Source: Phytophthora colocasiae (lineage: Eukaryota > Oomycota > Peronosporomycetes > Peronosporales > Peronosporaceae). Taken from it: a DNA stretch of 64,000 nucleotides. Below, piece after piece: positions 9,804-21,100 of this stretch. The DNA lies in the NCBI GenBank assembly GCA_018806915.1, contig JAGKQI010000054.1, forward strand, positions 806,001-870,000. The letters run 5' to 3'. The first letter of the stretch is position 1; each line of letters starts with the position of its first letter. The notes beneath the pieces are model-generated. The model saw only the letters and a program-made list of their open reading frames with translations, was not told the DNA's origin and ran no database searches. Made by a program: the position numbers and the translations under genes.

Positions 9804-12233
9804 TTAAAAGCCTTCGAAGGTGTCGCTGCCTGTGAATGGACGGATCTTCGTGTCCTCCGGATACGCGTCGAAGTTGCCGGCATCGAATGCGTCCTTGATC
9901 GCCGGTGTGTACGGAGCCTTCATAGTCTTCTTGACCATCGCGGCCCAGTCGAACTTGGCGTTCGTGAAAAACGGGTGATTCACCACATCCTGCATCCCAC
10001 CAGCCAACGAGCCGATACGAAGCGCCGGGTTTGTCTCGAGCAGCTTCATGACCAGATCCTTAGCGTCCGGGTCGAATTTGGGCGGGAACTTGACCATGGC
10101 ACGGCCTTGCAAGATCTTCTCGAAGATTTTGTTCTGGTCGTTGTGCTGGAACGGCGTGCGGCCGGCAATGAGCTCGTACAGTAGACAACCAAGGGCCCAA
10201 TGATCCACCGCCTTGCCGTGGCCTTTATTCAAGACAAGCTCCGGGGCGAGATACTCGGGCGTACCGCAGAGGGTGAAGGAGCGTTCGTAAAGCGCACCAT
10301 TGCGGTGGTATGGCACGTGCTTGGCAAAACCAAAGTCGACCATCTTGAGGTAGCCGGCGCTGTCGATCACCAGGTTCTCCGGTTTCAAGTCACGGTACGC
10401 GACGGTCATCTTCTGAAGGTACCGCAGCGCCTCGACAACGTTCGCAATGTAGAACCTCGCAGCCGAGACGTCGAAAGCACCGCAAACTCCTTTGGCAACT
10501 TTGAAAGCCTTCTCGTAGAGGAGACTCCACAACTCACCACCTTGCACCAGTTCGAAGAGCATGTAGAGCTGGTTGGCATCCTGGTACGTCTCGTGGAGCT
10601 TGAGGATGAACGGGTGGTCACACTCGGCAATGATCCCCTTCTCGTACATGACGTTCTTCTGCTGATGCGTCTCGACGATCAACGCTTTCGACATGCACTT
10701 GAGTGCGAACGCCTGGTTCGTGGGGCGATGGCGAACGATAATGACACGTCCGAACGTGCCCGTGCCAATGGTGCGGATCTTGTCCAGGTCCTTGTACAGA
10801 ATGTTCTTTGTCGGTGCGGGTGGTGGGGTAGCCGAACTCGCACATGGATCACTCCTGTTGCTCATAACGGACTGCTGAACGAGCTGCTGACGCTGCATTT
10901 CACGCTGCATGATGTGGTCGAGCTTGCCCAGGAGCTGTTCGAAGGCTGCGCGCTGAAGCGTGAGGCATTCGACACGGCCGATCGCCACGCAGTCAGCCGC
11001 GCGTGGCTCGTTGGCGAGAAGCGCACGTTCACCAAAGAACTCACCCGACCTGAGCTGCATGATCTCGAAACCCGACTTGCGAACGCTCACCTTGCCGTCC
11101 GAGATCATGTAGAACGTATCGGCAGCATCTCCTTCCTTGATAATGGTGCTCTTGTCCTCGAACGACACGACGTTGAGTGCATGTGCGAGGATGTCGAGTT
11201 CATCGTCAGTTAATGACGAAAGGAGCGGCACACTACGCAGTACGCGAATGCGCATTTGACGATCAATCAACGAACGCAGCGGACCCAGCAGTTTGGTGAA
11301 TTCCGCGCGGTCCATAACGTAACAGTCTACGGCACCCACAGCGATGCAGTTCGCTTGGCGTGGTTCGTTCAGCACGAGAGCCATTTCACCGAAGTAGTTC
11401 CCACGTTGAAGTGTCATGAGCTCCTTCTCCGCTTCGTCACTGCCCCCGGCACGCGACGTGCATCGAACCGTTCCCTCCACAATGATGTAGAACGTGTTGC
11501 CGTCGTCACCCTGTCGGATAATGTAGTCGCCGTCATTGAAGCGCTGCAACTTGAGAGCGGCCGCCACCTTCTGCAACTGGTTGTTACTCAAACGCTGTAG
11601 CAACTCCACGTTCTTGAGAAAGTTGACACGCGCGAGTTGCGTGGCTGAAGCCGTGTTGGCCATGATCTTGCGGAACGTCGTGCGTTCTACCGTCCAGAGG
11701 ATGCACCCGGTGGTAGCTCGGATCGTAGCCGCTCGTGGACAATTGTAGAGCAGTGCAAGCTCACCAAAGGCGTCACCATTCGTGTACGTGCCCACCAGCT
11801 TGCCGTCAACCACGATGTCACAGTTTCCGCTCTCCAAGACATAGAAGCACTTGCCCGACGTACCCTGCGCGATGACCGGCTCGCCCGCCTGAACGGTGAC
11901 CATCGCCATAACATCGATCATCTCATCAATCTCACCCTGGTCGAGAGAGCAGAAGAGGTAGTGCGCTTTGAGAGCTTTGGTGATCATGGCACGGGTCTGG
12001 TTGTTCTTGGGCACGCGGACATGCTGACTGCTGTCCAGATCCGGTTCCACAGCTTCTTCCTTGATCGGTGCACGACGGACGCCTTTATGCTCGTTCAGGT
12101 CGAGTACGGTCATGGCCGGTGGAACCAACTGCACCGTCGTAGTAGTAGCGGCAGCAGCGGAATTGGTGCTCGGCTTGATGGACGGGGGTGCCGGCGGTAG
12201 AATCAAGTCCTTCATACGTTTCGAGAAGTCCAT
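9804..12233 (-). CDS. Cyclic-nucleotide-dependent AGC protein kinase, PKG-like
   Basis: Single-exon gene for an 809-residue serine/threonine kinase with regulatory and catalytic parts in one chain. Three cyclic-nucleotide-binding domains precede the kinase. Their phosphate-binding cassettes are FGELALLYNCPRAAT (~157-170), FGEMALVLNEPRQAN (~281-295) and FGERALLANEPRAAD (~400-414). The second has Gln in place of the usual Ala/Ser after the Arg, so its ligand binding may differ. A basic VRRAPI stretch (~52-57) could be the autoinhibitory pseudosubstrate. The kinase (~485-755) has GTGTFG, Lys512, YRDLKPEN (Asp615), DFGFAK and the activation segment TLCGTPEYLAPE, followed by an AGC-type tail. It is probably activated by cGMP or cAMP and may act in zoospore signalling (inference). 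The start follows a candidate initiator. Confidence 0.93.
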   Translation of the reverse strand: MDFSKRMKDLILPPAPPSIKPSTNSAAAATTTTVQLVPPAMTVLDLNEHKGVRRAPIKEEAVEPDLDSSQHVRVPKNNQTRAMITKALKAHYLFCSLDQGEIDEMIDVMAMVTVQAGEPVIAQGTSGKCFYVLESGNCDIVVDGKLVGTYTNGDAFGELALLYNCPRAATIRATTGCILWTVERTTFRKIMANTASATQLARVNFLKNVELLQRLSNNQLQKVAAALKLQRFNDGDYIIRQGDDGNTFYIIVEGTVRCTSRAGGSDEAEKELMTLQRGNYFGEMALVLNEPRQANCIAVGAVDCYVMDRAEFTKLLGPLRSLIDRQMRIRVLRSVPLLSSLTDDELDILAHALNVVSFEDKSTIIKEGDAADTFYMISDGKVSVRKSGFEIMQLRSGEFFGERALLANEPRAADCVAIGRVECLTLQRAAFEQLLGKLDHIMQREMQRQQLVQQSVMSNRSDPCASSATPPPAPTKNILYKDLDKIRTIGTGTFGRVIIVRHRPTNQAFALKCMSKALIVETHQQKNVMYEKGIIAECDHPFILKLHETYQDANQLYMLFELVQGGELWSLLYEKAFKVAKGVCGAFDVSAARFYIANVVEALRYLQKMTVAYRDLKPENLVIDSAGYLKMVDFGFAKHVPYHRNGALYERSFTLCGTPEYLAPELVLNKGHGKAVDHWALGCLLYELIAGRTPFQHNDQNKIFEKILQGRAMVKFPPKFDPDAKDLVMKLLETNPALRIGSLAGGMQDVVNHPFFTNAKFDWAAMVKKTMKAPYTPAIKDAFDAGNFDAYPEDTKIRPFTGSDTFEGF

Positions 12234-12280
12234 GGTGAACGCGGGTGCTGGGGCGAGCTGACTTGCTTGGAGGAGAAAGC

Positions 12281-12292
12281 AGAAGTGAATGG
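12281..12292 (-). promoter_or_regulatory. Candidate initiator, CATTCAC type
   Basis: On the minus strand CCATTCACTTCT lies about 48 bp before the kinase ATG and is followed by a pyrimidine run. It matches the core seen before SIN1 and GCP3. Confidence 0.4.
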
Positions 12293-12490
12293 TGTGAAAG
12301 CTTGCGCCAAGGTTAGCATGGTGAATTCTCGAACGTGTTGTCAGACAAGAAAGCTGCTAAGAATATCGACTTCCGGCCTAGTTCATGCCTCTCTTAGTCG
12401 TCGGAATGGCTAAATGGGGGGTAGTTGAAGATAAACTGTCGGTCGTTTCGAGTGGCATGAGGTGTTGAAGCTCGATTTAGGCGTGTATCA

Positions 12491-15094
12491 ATGGCTCAAG
12501 AGCGAGTGGGGAAGCGTGTTCGAGTGTATTGGTCGGAAGAGGAGGAGTGGTTTGAAGGAACCGTTCAGGAGTATAATGGAGACCAAGGGTACTATGTCGT
12601 CTATGACGATGGCGATGAACGGTGGGAAGATGAAAACCAGCCTATGTTAGTTGAAGGTGAAGAAGAAGCGCAAACCCAGGCGAACTATGAAGAACTACGG
12701 GCTGAAAGAGAAGCTCCAGAGATGATTGAGCCACCAATGTCTCCTGAAAGCTCTTATGATGATGAATACGAGCAAAGTGAGAGTCAACAGCCTGAAGGAA
12801 AGGGTATAGTAGTAGAGAATGAAGAACCCAGCGGCTTCGAGGTGGATGAACCAGAAGAAAAAGAGGTAAATCGTTGTCAGGAGGAGAACATTCTACCAGA
12901 CAGTGGTGAACCTGACACTAGCGATGGCGAACAATCCGTAGTTTCGGAAATGCCAGCTACTTTTGACAAGAGTTCGATGGGTAAACGTCCAAGTTGTTAT
13001 ACTGAACCCGTTCCAGTCAAAGGGTTTTTGCAAGGGAGGGTTCTACGCGCTACTGGGCTTCAAACCAGTAGATCCCTGGCCCCCAACGCTTTTGTTCGTG
13101 TGTCATTCGTAGAATCTGAAGATACCCGTGCCATGCTACGATGTAAGGAGACGCTCGCAACTACCGCAATTGCTCGAGGATCCATCAATCCTGTATGGAG
13201 TGAAGAATTACTAAGTGGAGACAATCAACGAAGCAAACAAAACGGAGCTTTCCAGCTGGAGCTGCTTCCTCGTATCATCCCTCCAGCTATGAAACCAGCA
13301 TGGCATCAGCTTCCAGGTACTGTATTATTCACAGTCTTCTCCGCTTCAAGTGTAGACGGTAGTTCTCGGAATGGAGCCAACGAACACATCGGCCAGGCGA
13401 CAATTCCACTGCAAAGTCTCATGCAAGAACTACTCACCACTTCTCCGTTCACAACTCGAGTTCTTGAGCTTCGATCACGTAGTGGGAAGCGTCTTGGATA
13501 TGGGAATGTATCCGCTCGAAGTCTAATGGAAGAGAGAACGGAATCTCCGACTTTAATCGCTTCCTTCAAGTTCACCCCAACGTACGAGAGCAAGACGAGA
13601 TCGAACATCCCTCATTCTCTCAGTACCGTGTCGAAAGCTCCTTCGAAACGGAGTGTCCGACAGGAAAAAACTTTAAGCTCAAAGCCTCGAGCGCCAGCAA
13701 AGACAAGTAGTAGCTGTATCAATCGGAGACGATTCGAGCAGCAGATTGCTAAGGACAACCGATCGTTTGCCAAGCGTTTGGAGTGGAAAGAAGCTCGTCG
13801 GAGTCGTCAATCCGCTCAAGCTAAAGCTCAAGAGAAGCAGAAGGTGACGCCACCTCAATACGGAGCGAGAAAACATGACCACAAAGCTCATTCCAATGTG
13901 AATCGGACGAAATTTGTGCAACAAGTCGCGATAGAGAACAAAGCGATCGGTAAACGTCTGCAGAATATCCTCAACAGCGATGAAGGAGCTCGCAACCCGG
14001 AGAATTTCAGTAGGTGGGCAGCAGAACCCAAGGACAGCTCAAATGGTGACTATATGGATCGAGACAAACTCCATGCACAGGATAAACGCTGGCAACGGCA
14101 AGTTGAGCTCGACTTTATGATGGAAAAGGCACAAACCAAGTATCAACAGCACCATCAAATGGTGGAGGAAGTCATGGAGTTGCAGGAATCGGTCTCAGGT
14201 TTGAAAACGCAAGTGGAAACGCTTAACAAGAGCGTCATTCGACTGGAAATCCTTAACAAGAAGGACCAACACGTACGGGATTGTCTCGTCCGTGCTGCTG
14301 CTACGTCTGGTAGCTCGAAAGTATCTCCCAGACAACCGAGAATATCGAGTAAAATCTCTAAATCTTCGACAGAAGGTGTTGACAGTCCAGGGACGAATCG
14401 GAAGGAGAAAGAATTGAAACTTCTCTATGAACATCGAGATGGTCTTCAAGAGGAGAAAGTCAAGCTCAGTCATGAATTGAAGGCTCTGACTCAACAGGAA
14501 GCAGAAATTACAGAGGAAATTGATGATCAACAGAAGAAATGGGAACACGCACTGGCAACGCAGCTCTTCCATCGTCAAATGGACAAGAAAAATGTTCTTC
14601 TAGCGCAAAAAGCAATACAAGAGATGAAGAGGAGACAGAAGGCATTAGAGCTCTCACGCGAAGAAGAAGAACAATGGGCGTCTTACCAGGCTCATCAAGA
14701 ACTCACACAGCTTCAGATTGCGATTCAAATTCTACGGGATCAAAAGGAACCACGTGTAGTGACTACAAGAGCGTCTCGTTCTTCCGTTTGTGATTATCTG
14801 ACGATGAAAATTACCAAGCAGAAGGCCAAGGTAGAACAGCTACAGAATGAAACGGAGAACCGACGCAGAGATTACGAGTTGATGCTCGTTAGTGGAGGTA
14901 ATGAAACACTACGGAAACGCGTCCAGGAGCTGCAGAAGTTGGTTTTTCTATGCAAGACGCAAGCTGCACACGTGAAGAAGGCGGAGAGATGCGCTCAACG
15001 CAGACAAGAACAGGTGGAATTGGACTTCCAGCGACGTTTATTCAAAGAGCAAACAGAGACTGACATTGTATTGAAAAGAGCTCAAAGACAGTGA
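12491..15094 (+). CDS. Tudor-like, C2-like coiled-coil protein, probably ciliary
   Basis: Single exon, 867 residues. I do not recognise a named orthologue. Residues 4-50 form a small beta-rich Tudor-like module (VGKRVRVYWSEEEEWFEGTV, YYVVYDDGDERWED). An acidic linker follows (~55-165). Residues ~175-335 read as a C2-like domain (LQGRVLRATGL, NAFVRVSF, INPVWSE). Two copies of a motif follow, FEQQIAKDNRSFAKRL (~413) and FVQQVAIENKAIGKRL (~473). They resemble the Hemingway/CFAP97 motif of ciliary proteins. From ~510 to the end it is coiled coil. A role in the axoneme or basal body is inferred from that motif and from the neighbouring flagellar genes. Its stop codon is 14 bp from that of the convergent ankyrin gene. 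Confidence 0.75.
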   Translation: MAQERVGKRVRVYWSEEEEWFEGTVQEYNGDQGYYVVYDDGDERWEDENQPMLVEGEEEAQTQANYEELRAEREAPEMIEPPMSPESSYDDEYEQSESQQPEGKGIVVENEEPSGFEVDEPEEKEVNRCQEENILPDSGEPDTSDGEQSVVSEMPATFDKSSMGKRPSCYTEPVPVKGFLQGRVLRATGLQTSRSLAPNAFVRVSFVESEDTRAMLRCKETLATTAIARGSINPVWSEELLSGDNQRSKQNGAFQLELLPRIIPPAMKPAWHQLPGTVLFTVFSASSVDGSSRNGANEHIGQATIPLQSLMQELLTTSPFTTRVLELRSRSGKRLGYGNVSARSLMEERTESPTLIASFKFTPTYESKTRSNIPHSLSTVSKAPSKRSVRQEKTLSSKPRAPAKTSSSCINRRRFEQQIAKDNRSFAKRLEWKEARRSRQSAQAKAQEKQKVTPPQYGARKHDHKAHSNVNRTKFVQQVAIENKAIGKRLQNILNSDEGARNPENFSRWAAEPKDSSNGDYMDRDKLHAQDKRWQRQVELDFMMEKAQTKYQQHHQMVEEVMELQESVSGLKTQVETLNKSVIRLEILNKKDQHVRDCLVRAAATSGSSKVSPRQPRISSKISKSSTEGVDSPGTNRKEKELKLLYEHRDGLQEEKVKLSHELKALTQQEAEITEEIDDQQKKWEHALATQLFHRQMDKKNVLLAQKAIQEMKRRQKALELSREEEEQWASYQAHQELTQLQIAIQILRDQKEPRVVTTRASRSSVCDYLTMKITKQKAKVEQLQNETENRRRDYELMLVSGGNETLRKRVQELQKLVFLCKTQAAHVKKAERCAQRRQEQVELDFQRRLFKEQTETDIVLKRAQRQ

Positions 15095-15108
15095 GCTTTT
15101 TGTGTTTT

Positions 15109-18025
15109 TTATTCACGTCTTCGTTGTCGTTTCTTCAGCTTTTGTTGATAGTTCAGAAATTGTTGATAGTCTTTCGGGTATATTTTGTCTCGGGATCCAG
15201 TTATCTCGAACGGAGTCTTGCCCCGCTTGTTTTCAACGTCTTCATCGTCCATGTGATCTCCCAGTATTGTTGAAATCTGAGCCTAAAGTTTACTTTTTGA
15301 GTTTTTTTTTTTTTTCAGATAAAACGAAATAGTAAGTACCTGGCAAAACGCGTAGCTGTAATGAAGAGCTGTGTTTCCATCTGTGTCTGTAGTGAGCAGG
15401 TTGTCTTCATCTGATAGACGATCAAGAAGTGTTTCCATTAATATTGGGTCTTTGATGGTGGCTGCAAGCATTAGCGGAGTGATCCCCCACTTGTCAGCAG
15501 TACAAAGTTCAGCCCCAGCTTGAAGTAGCTGAACAACCGTCTGCAAAAAGCGACCAGGGGCAGTTCGCTTGAGCTCAGTTGATTTCGGATCTGATTGCTG
15601 TAGCACATCTATATATCCCAAAATCTTGTCGAAAAATGAGTCAACATATTAGTTTTTGTAGAATAGGTACAAGAGAATAACGTACCGCCAAATGGAGGGG
15701 AGTTCTCTCTGCTTGCTCTGTTTTATCCTTCACAGACACCAGTTCATCTTGTTGATACTGACGTTGTATCAAACGCCTCACTTGCTCAACGTTCCCATTG
15801 AAACTTTCAATCCAGAGATTCTGCTCAATATATTGAAAGCTCTTAGAAAAACGTTGAAAATAAAACCAGCAAAAATGAACCATACCGTAAGCATTCGTCG
15901 GATACGGTCACTTTTCGCCAGATCAACAGGTCTTCTGCCTCGAATGCCCGTAGAGTCGAACCACAGTCGGGAGTCTGCATCCCAGGACAGTAGAAATTGC
16001 ACTATTGCAGTATCTCCTCGAATGGCTAAACAAAAATCACAATAAGTGGTCCTTACAATCAATACGATTGCTACAATACCTGCATAATGAAGAGGATTCC
16101 ACTTGTTGTCTCCCACTGCAATTTGGTCACATCCAGCGGCTAACAGAAACTTCACCACACCAATATCCCCAGCACGGCAAGCCAGAAGAAGTGGCGTTTC
16201 TCCGTGGTTGTCCTTGAGATCCAAGTCTGCCTTGCACTCTTGAAGATAGGCCACAATAGATTGTCGATCTTGAGAATTAACTTCTTGGCAATTTTTCTGC
16301 TTGTTCGACCAGACTGCAATATGCAGTGGAGATCTCCCTTTCAAGGACTTTGCATTAACATCAACTTGGCTCGAAGATTTCAGGAGAAGATGCGCTATCG
16401 ACAAATGAGTGGTGCTAGCTTCACTCGCACAATACTGCACAATATTGTTAGCCTCAACCTATTTGACAATCTGAACAGCAATACTTACATGAAGAGGTGT
16501 CCAGAGATTCACATCTCGAGCCATTGGATCTGCTCCTGCTTCAAGAAGAAGCCCTACAGCTCGGATATTGCCAAACATTGCAGCTCTATGGAGTGGAAGC
16601 TGGTGCAGTCGTCCAGTATTGTCGCCTGTTAAGCGTTGGAGCTTCACCAACGCGAATGTGCTGGCTCCAGGGCTGATACTATCGTCCTTTGGCGTTGGAA
16701 GATAGTAATTCCGGATATCCATCGTCTCTAACTGGCGTAGAATGACATTCTCCATGACTCGTGATATGTTGAATGAGAGCAGTAGATCCACGTCAACTTG
16801 GCTCAAGTTAACTCCCATGTTAAAATGCCACTTGACTTGGGTTAAATTCCCAGTCTCAACGGCGTAGTGAAGAGCTTGCTTCTTGAATTTATCTAAGGAA
16901 AATAAAGTTTTGAATAGGTAGAGTTCCAGCTGAATCCAGCGAGAAACTTACCTTTTATAGACAATAGATTGGGCTGGGAACGAAGGACGCTACAAAACTC
17001 GTAGTCTTGGATAGGAATCGGAGATTTCGTCGTGGCAAACTGGCTAAAAAGCGTTAGATAAATAGAAAGAGAAGCAACATACTAAAACAACTTACGTAGT
17101 GAAGAAGTGACCGACCATTTTCATCCACAGTGCTGCAGATATTGAGCCAATCTTTACACTTTCGCTTCGTTGCCTCTCGTTGCAGCTCTGTCACTCTCGG
17201 TGGTATCCAGTCCTTCCTTTTCGGTTCGAATGCAGTCTTCTTTCGAGCCAATACTTGTAGTTCAGCCTCAACCTCAGCATCTCGATAGAAATTCACGTGT
17301 TGGAAGATCAGAGTCTGGACAGTTTTGGATTGACAGAGAGCTGCGTAGTGGTAAAGATTTCGCCCCGTCATATCGACGATTTCCAGTATTTCTGTAGGGG
17401 AAATCTCCAAAAGATACTGCTCCAACTGATCGATATCTTGTGTTTGAACCACGTGGAATAATTCAATGTCGCTCGCTCGAGGCAGAAACATCTTGGGTTC
17501 TACAGGTTTCTCCGATTGTCTAGTACTTTGCACCTCTGGACAGTCATAAAGATCTTCAACATCTTCAGTCTCAGGAGGTGGAAGATTCACCGAAGGTTTT
17601 TCGCTTTCTTCCTCTTCAACATTGACTTTATTCACGTTTTCAGGAGGGTTTTCATCATCTTCCTCCTCAAAATTGAATTCTTCATCGTCACTTTCATTTG
17701 CAGCCACAGTTTTACTCACTTTCGTCTCTTTTGTGGTGGTTTCGCTAGTTGAAGTAATAACCTTCACAGTGTCATGAACTCCATCAGCCTCCGTTGATTC
17801 TAAACGAGAAGTAGAAGTTAGAGACAATGAAGGTCTCAAGGACGGCACCAATTTATCATCGGTTAGTATTTTCCTGGAAGATTGTTGAATACTATTGAGT
17901 TGCTTTGAGTTTGAGGCAATTACAGCTGGTAGCTTCATTTGTGCTGTAGGTGTCACATTGAGATCGTCAAGCAGTTGCTGTTTAGCTGCAAAAGCTGCCA
18001 ACGTGGTAGGCTTGGATAATTCCAT
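15109..18025 (-). CDS. Ankyrin-repeat protein, eight exons
   Basis: Exons 18025..17096, 17039..16952, 16892..16489, 16434..16080, 16025..15886, 15841..15686, 15624..15340 and 15282..15109 join in frame to 843 residues. The intron boundaries were set by frame continuity, and several acceptors are the only ones that avoid a stop. Residues 1-230 are low-complexity and acidic. Ankyrin repeats fill most of the rest: GRSLLHY, KKQALHYAVETGN, GRLHQLPLHRAAMFGNI, LWTPLH, GRSPLHIAVW, GETPLLLACRAGD, ERTPLHLAV, WGITPLMLAA and GNTALHYSY. The tail is basic (QQKLKKRQRRRE). No enzyme domain is visible, so it is probably a scaffold. It is head-to-head with CFAP54, 76 bp apart, which suggests co-expression with flagellar genes (inference). 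Confidence 0.8.
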
Positions 18026-18101
18026 AACATTTAGCAAAACAAAACTGTTCAAGAAATATTGTTCACGACTCTTGAAGATTTTATAAAGATCTTCACATCT
18101 G
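18026..18101. promoter_or_regulatory. Bidirectional promoter between ankyrin gene and CFAP54
   Basis: Only 76 bp separate the two ATGs, so both transcripts must start within or very near this AT-rich stretch. I see no unmistakable CATT-type initiator in it. Confidence 0.5.
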
Positions 18102-21100
18102 ATGAGCAATACACGGGTCCGGATCACTTCGGAGTCTGGAGATGGAGCTACTGTGGTGTCTGAGCAGTTCACGCGTGAATTTGTCTCAATTCTCCAGCTC
18201 ACAAGAGAAAAACAAGCGAAACAAGTGACGTCTGATGTGGTTTCGCGCTTACAAGTTGCTTGTTTCGGTGACATCGTCCAGAAATTGGTCCCAATTGTAG
18301 ACCGCCTGCAAGTTTCCGAACAGCTCTCGGTTCTCAAAAAGACGGAGCTTTTACTGACATTTGGTGATAAATTCTACGATATTCAAGAATTCCAGGCTGC
18401 GTCCATGTTTTTTTATGAAAAAGTGCTGGTCTTGGATGAATTGAACGTGGAAACACCAGTGAATAGCACCCAAACTGTTCTGGAACGTATCCTTACCAAT
18501 ACAGAGCTACCGACACGTCAGAGGGGCCGAGTAGAGGGTCAAACCTACATTCAATCGCTCTTTGGGGTGGCAATGTGCTGCTTCCACAATCAGAAAAAAT
18601 CCGACGGACTCGTCAAATATCCTGGAAGATTGGAGAAGATAATTGAATCCTTGACGTTTTTACGCCTTGGAATGGAGTTGGCAGTGGCAATGGAGCATCA
18701 ATACTCTGGACAGTTCATGTGGCTTGCATTGAATGGTACAATACTCATCTACTCAATAGCTAAACCGCTTCAGACGCTGGGATTTAGTAAGGAAGTGGTG
18801 GATTATCTCAAGTGGAGTCTCCTGGTGACGGAATCCTCTGTGACATTGGCCACAACCAAGTACATTCTCTGGCGTCTGCAACTTGGTTCCGTGATCTGTG
18901 ACTGCTACGAGGATTTGGCGTTGAAAGAGCCGACAAAAGCCGAGAGACACTTGAAATCCGCAGAGAATTGTGCGCAATACATCCAACAAATCGTCCAAAG
19001 ATTGCGTAAAGAGGAGGAGCTGGATTTGCCATTACCAGTGGATGTTCAACGCGTTTTGACTCAAGCAGAGACTACGTCTGCTTTGTTATTGTCACGAGTT
19101 AAAAAGCCGACGAGAAGTGCTATTGAAATTGCTTTTCCCTCTGTACAAGACCAAATCTCTGCAGCTATTGATGCGTTGGAGCGTGACAAGAAGAAAACAA
19201 TCTCAATACTACCGTCGACATCTGTGGTTGATGAAAGGTTTGATTTGTTCGAGTTGGTATTGGAAATTGTGATTCCAATGCTAAAGTTATTAGAAGAAGA
19301 AGGAACCTCAGTGGACTCTGCAGTTTTCCCGCTGTCTTTTCACATGGTTGTCATCCGGCACTGCCTTCAGTTCTCGAAACCAAGAGACGAAATGATTCTA
19401 TTACTAAAATCCGCTCAATCTCGATTATCGTCGGATATTATCCTCCCGACCGATGTCGCCATGATCAAGTGTTTGCTGGAATTGTACGGGTCGATATACG
19501 AGCTGCAAACGTCTTGGTTAGCAGGAGAAACTTTATCGGAAGAAGAAATGCCGGAATATCGAGAACGTTTACCAATATCGGGTAATACTATCCCAGTATC
19601 AACAATCCTTACGCGGTTGTCACAAGCGATCCAGAGCTGTGTCTTTCATGGTAACGGAGCCATCTCCCGCTCCAATTCTGACTTGATGACTTCCATAGCA
19701 CTGCAAATGTACCATGAACTGGCAATTCCGATGCTAAAAGAATTGGATGCGACTGAACCCCTTCGAATCTCAAAATCCCTCGTAAGATTGACGTGTAAGT
19801 TGCTACTGACGATCCACTTCACCTTTACTGCTGTCGAGTTCGACGATCTGTTGCTCCATGGACACATTTCTCTTCGCTTGGCTACGCTATTGTCTGTACG
19901 GGGTAAAGCACGAAGAGGGGCTCAGATTGTTCGACAATCTATTGAGCGGATAAACTCTCGTCGGGATGAGTTGGTGAATATCTCTTCACACTTTCACGCA
20001 CTGGGACCTGCCACTCTTCTCTCCAAAGCTTCTTTCTCGTGCGCTATAGAAAGCAGTAACTTAACCAATTCACGAGACGTTGGCGTACCAGGAACAGGAT
20101 CGCAACTCGGTGGTTTAAGCCAAGATTTATGCTGCGTTCAAGTGGATTTAGTGCTTTTGTTGTATCGTCTGGAGCTTCAAGACGCCACAGTGATTGACAC
20201 ACGTCCTCTAACCAACTCGAAGGAGGGGGTTTCTTTAAAGAACACAGTGCTGTCGTCTACAGAGACGAAGTTGGATGAAGAATGCAATCATAACGGCTAC
20301 GCGAAGGTTCTGCTCAATATCCAACGCCTCGCCCACCCACAGAAATCAGTCAAAGAGAGACGAATGCTGGCTGATAAGAGTATCCAACTCCTGAAACAAA
20401 TGGAGATCCAGGAGGAGAAACTGCGTAGCCAATTGCAGTCTCAAGAACTCAAAGAATCTGTAGCTCCTGCTGCTCCAGTAATAATCTCTCGATCCAGCTC
20501 AGCTATCACCGTTAAAGTCGTGGAATTTCGTCCTTCCTTGCGAAAGAAACAGGTGCAATACTACATGGTATTCGCCAAGTCGGTGGGGGCTGGAACTGCA
20601 GTCTCTCTCAATAGTAATCAGCTTCCTGGAACTGCAACACCGCTATACCCTCCACACTTAAGCGGGACAATCTCCAGTCTATTGCCGAATGAAAGCTACG
20701 TCTTCGCAGTGGCAGCTTTTGACAGTAAACATGAGATTATCCAGTCAATCGGAGACACTTCAGAGCCTGTTGTAGCTCTCAACCCCCTGCCGGTGCTGAT
20801 GTGTTACGGATACCTCGCCAAAGCTTGTGACGACTGTCAACTCCCTATTAGAGCGACTCAAACAGCAAATTACCTGTATAATGCGGTTATTTCACGCTGT
20901 GGACGACCGTCTTGGATGGCGAATCCGTTCTACAGACAAGCGTTGAAGCGTGAAATAGTGGCACAATACCCCATTCCCACTCTGAACCTCTGTATCCAAG
21001 CGCTGCTGATCTTGACGCACGAAGAACTTGGAGATTTAGATCGAGAAGGGAAACTCGTCACTTGTTTTGACTCGGACGCTCAAGCACTGACCTCGTTACA

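Noticed and set aside
10200..11213. 337-codon plus-strand frame over the cyclic-nucleotide kinase
   Set aside because: Antisense shadow of a conserved coding region, with no domain of its own.
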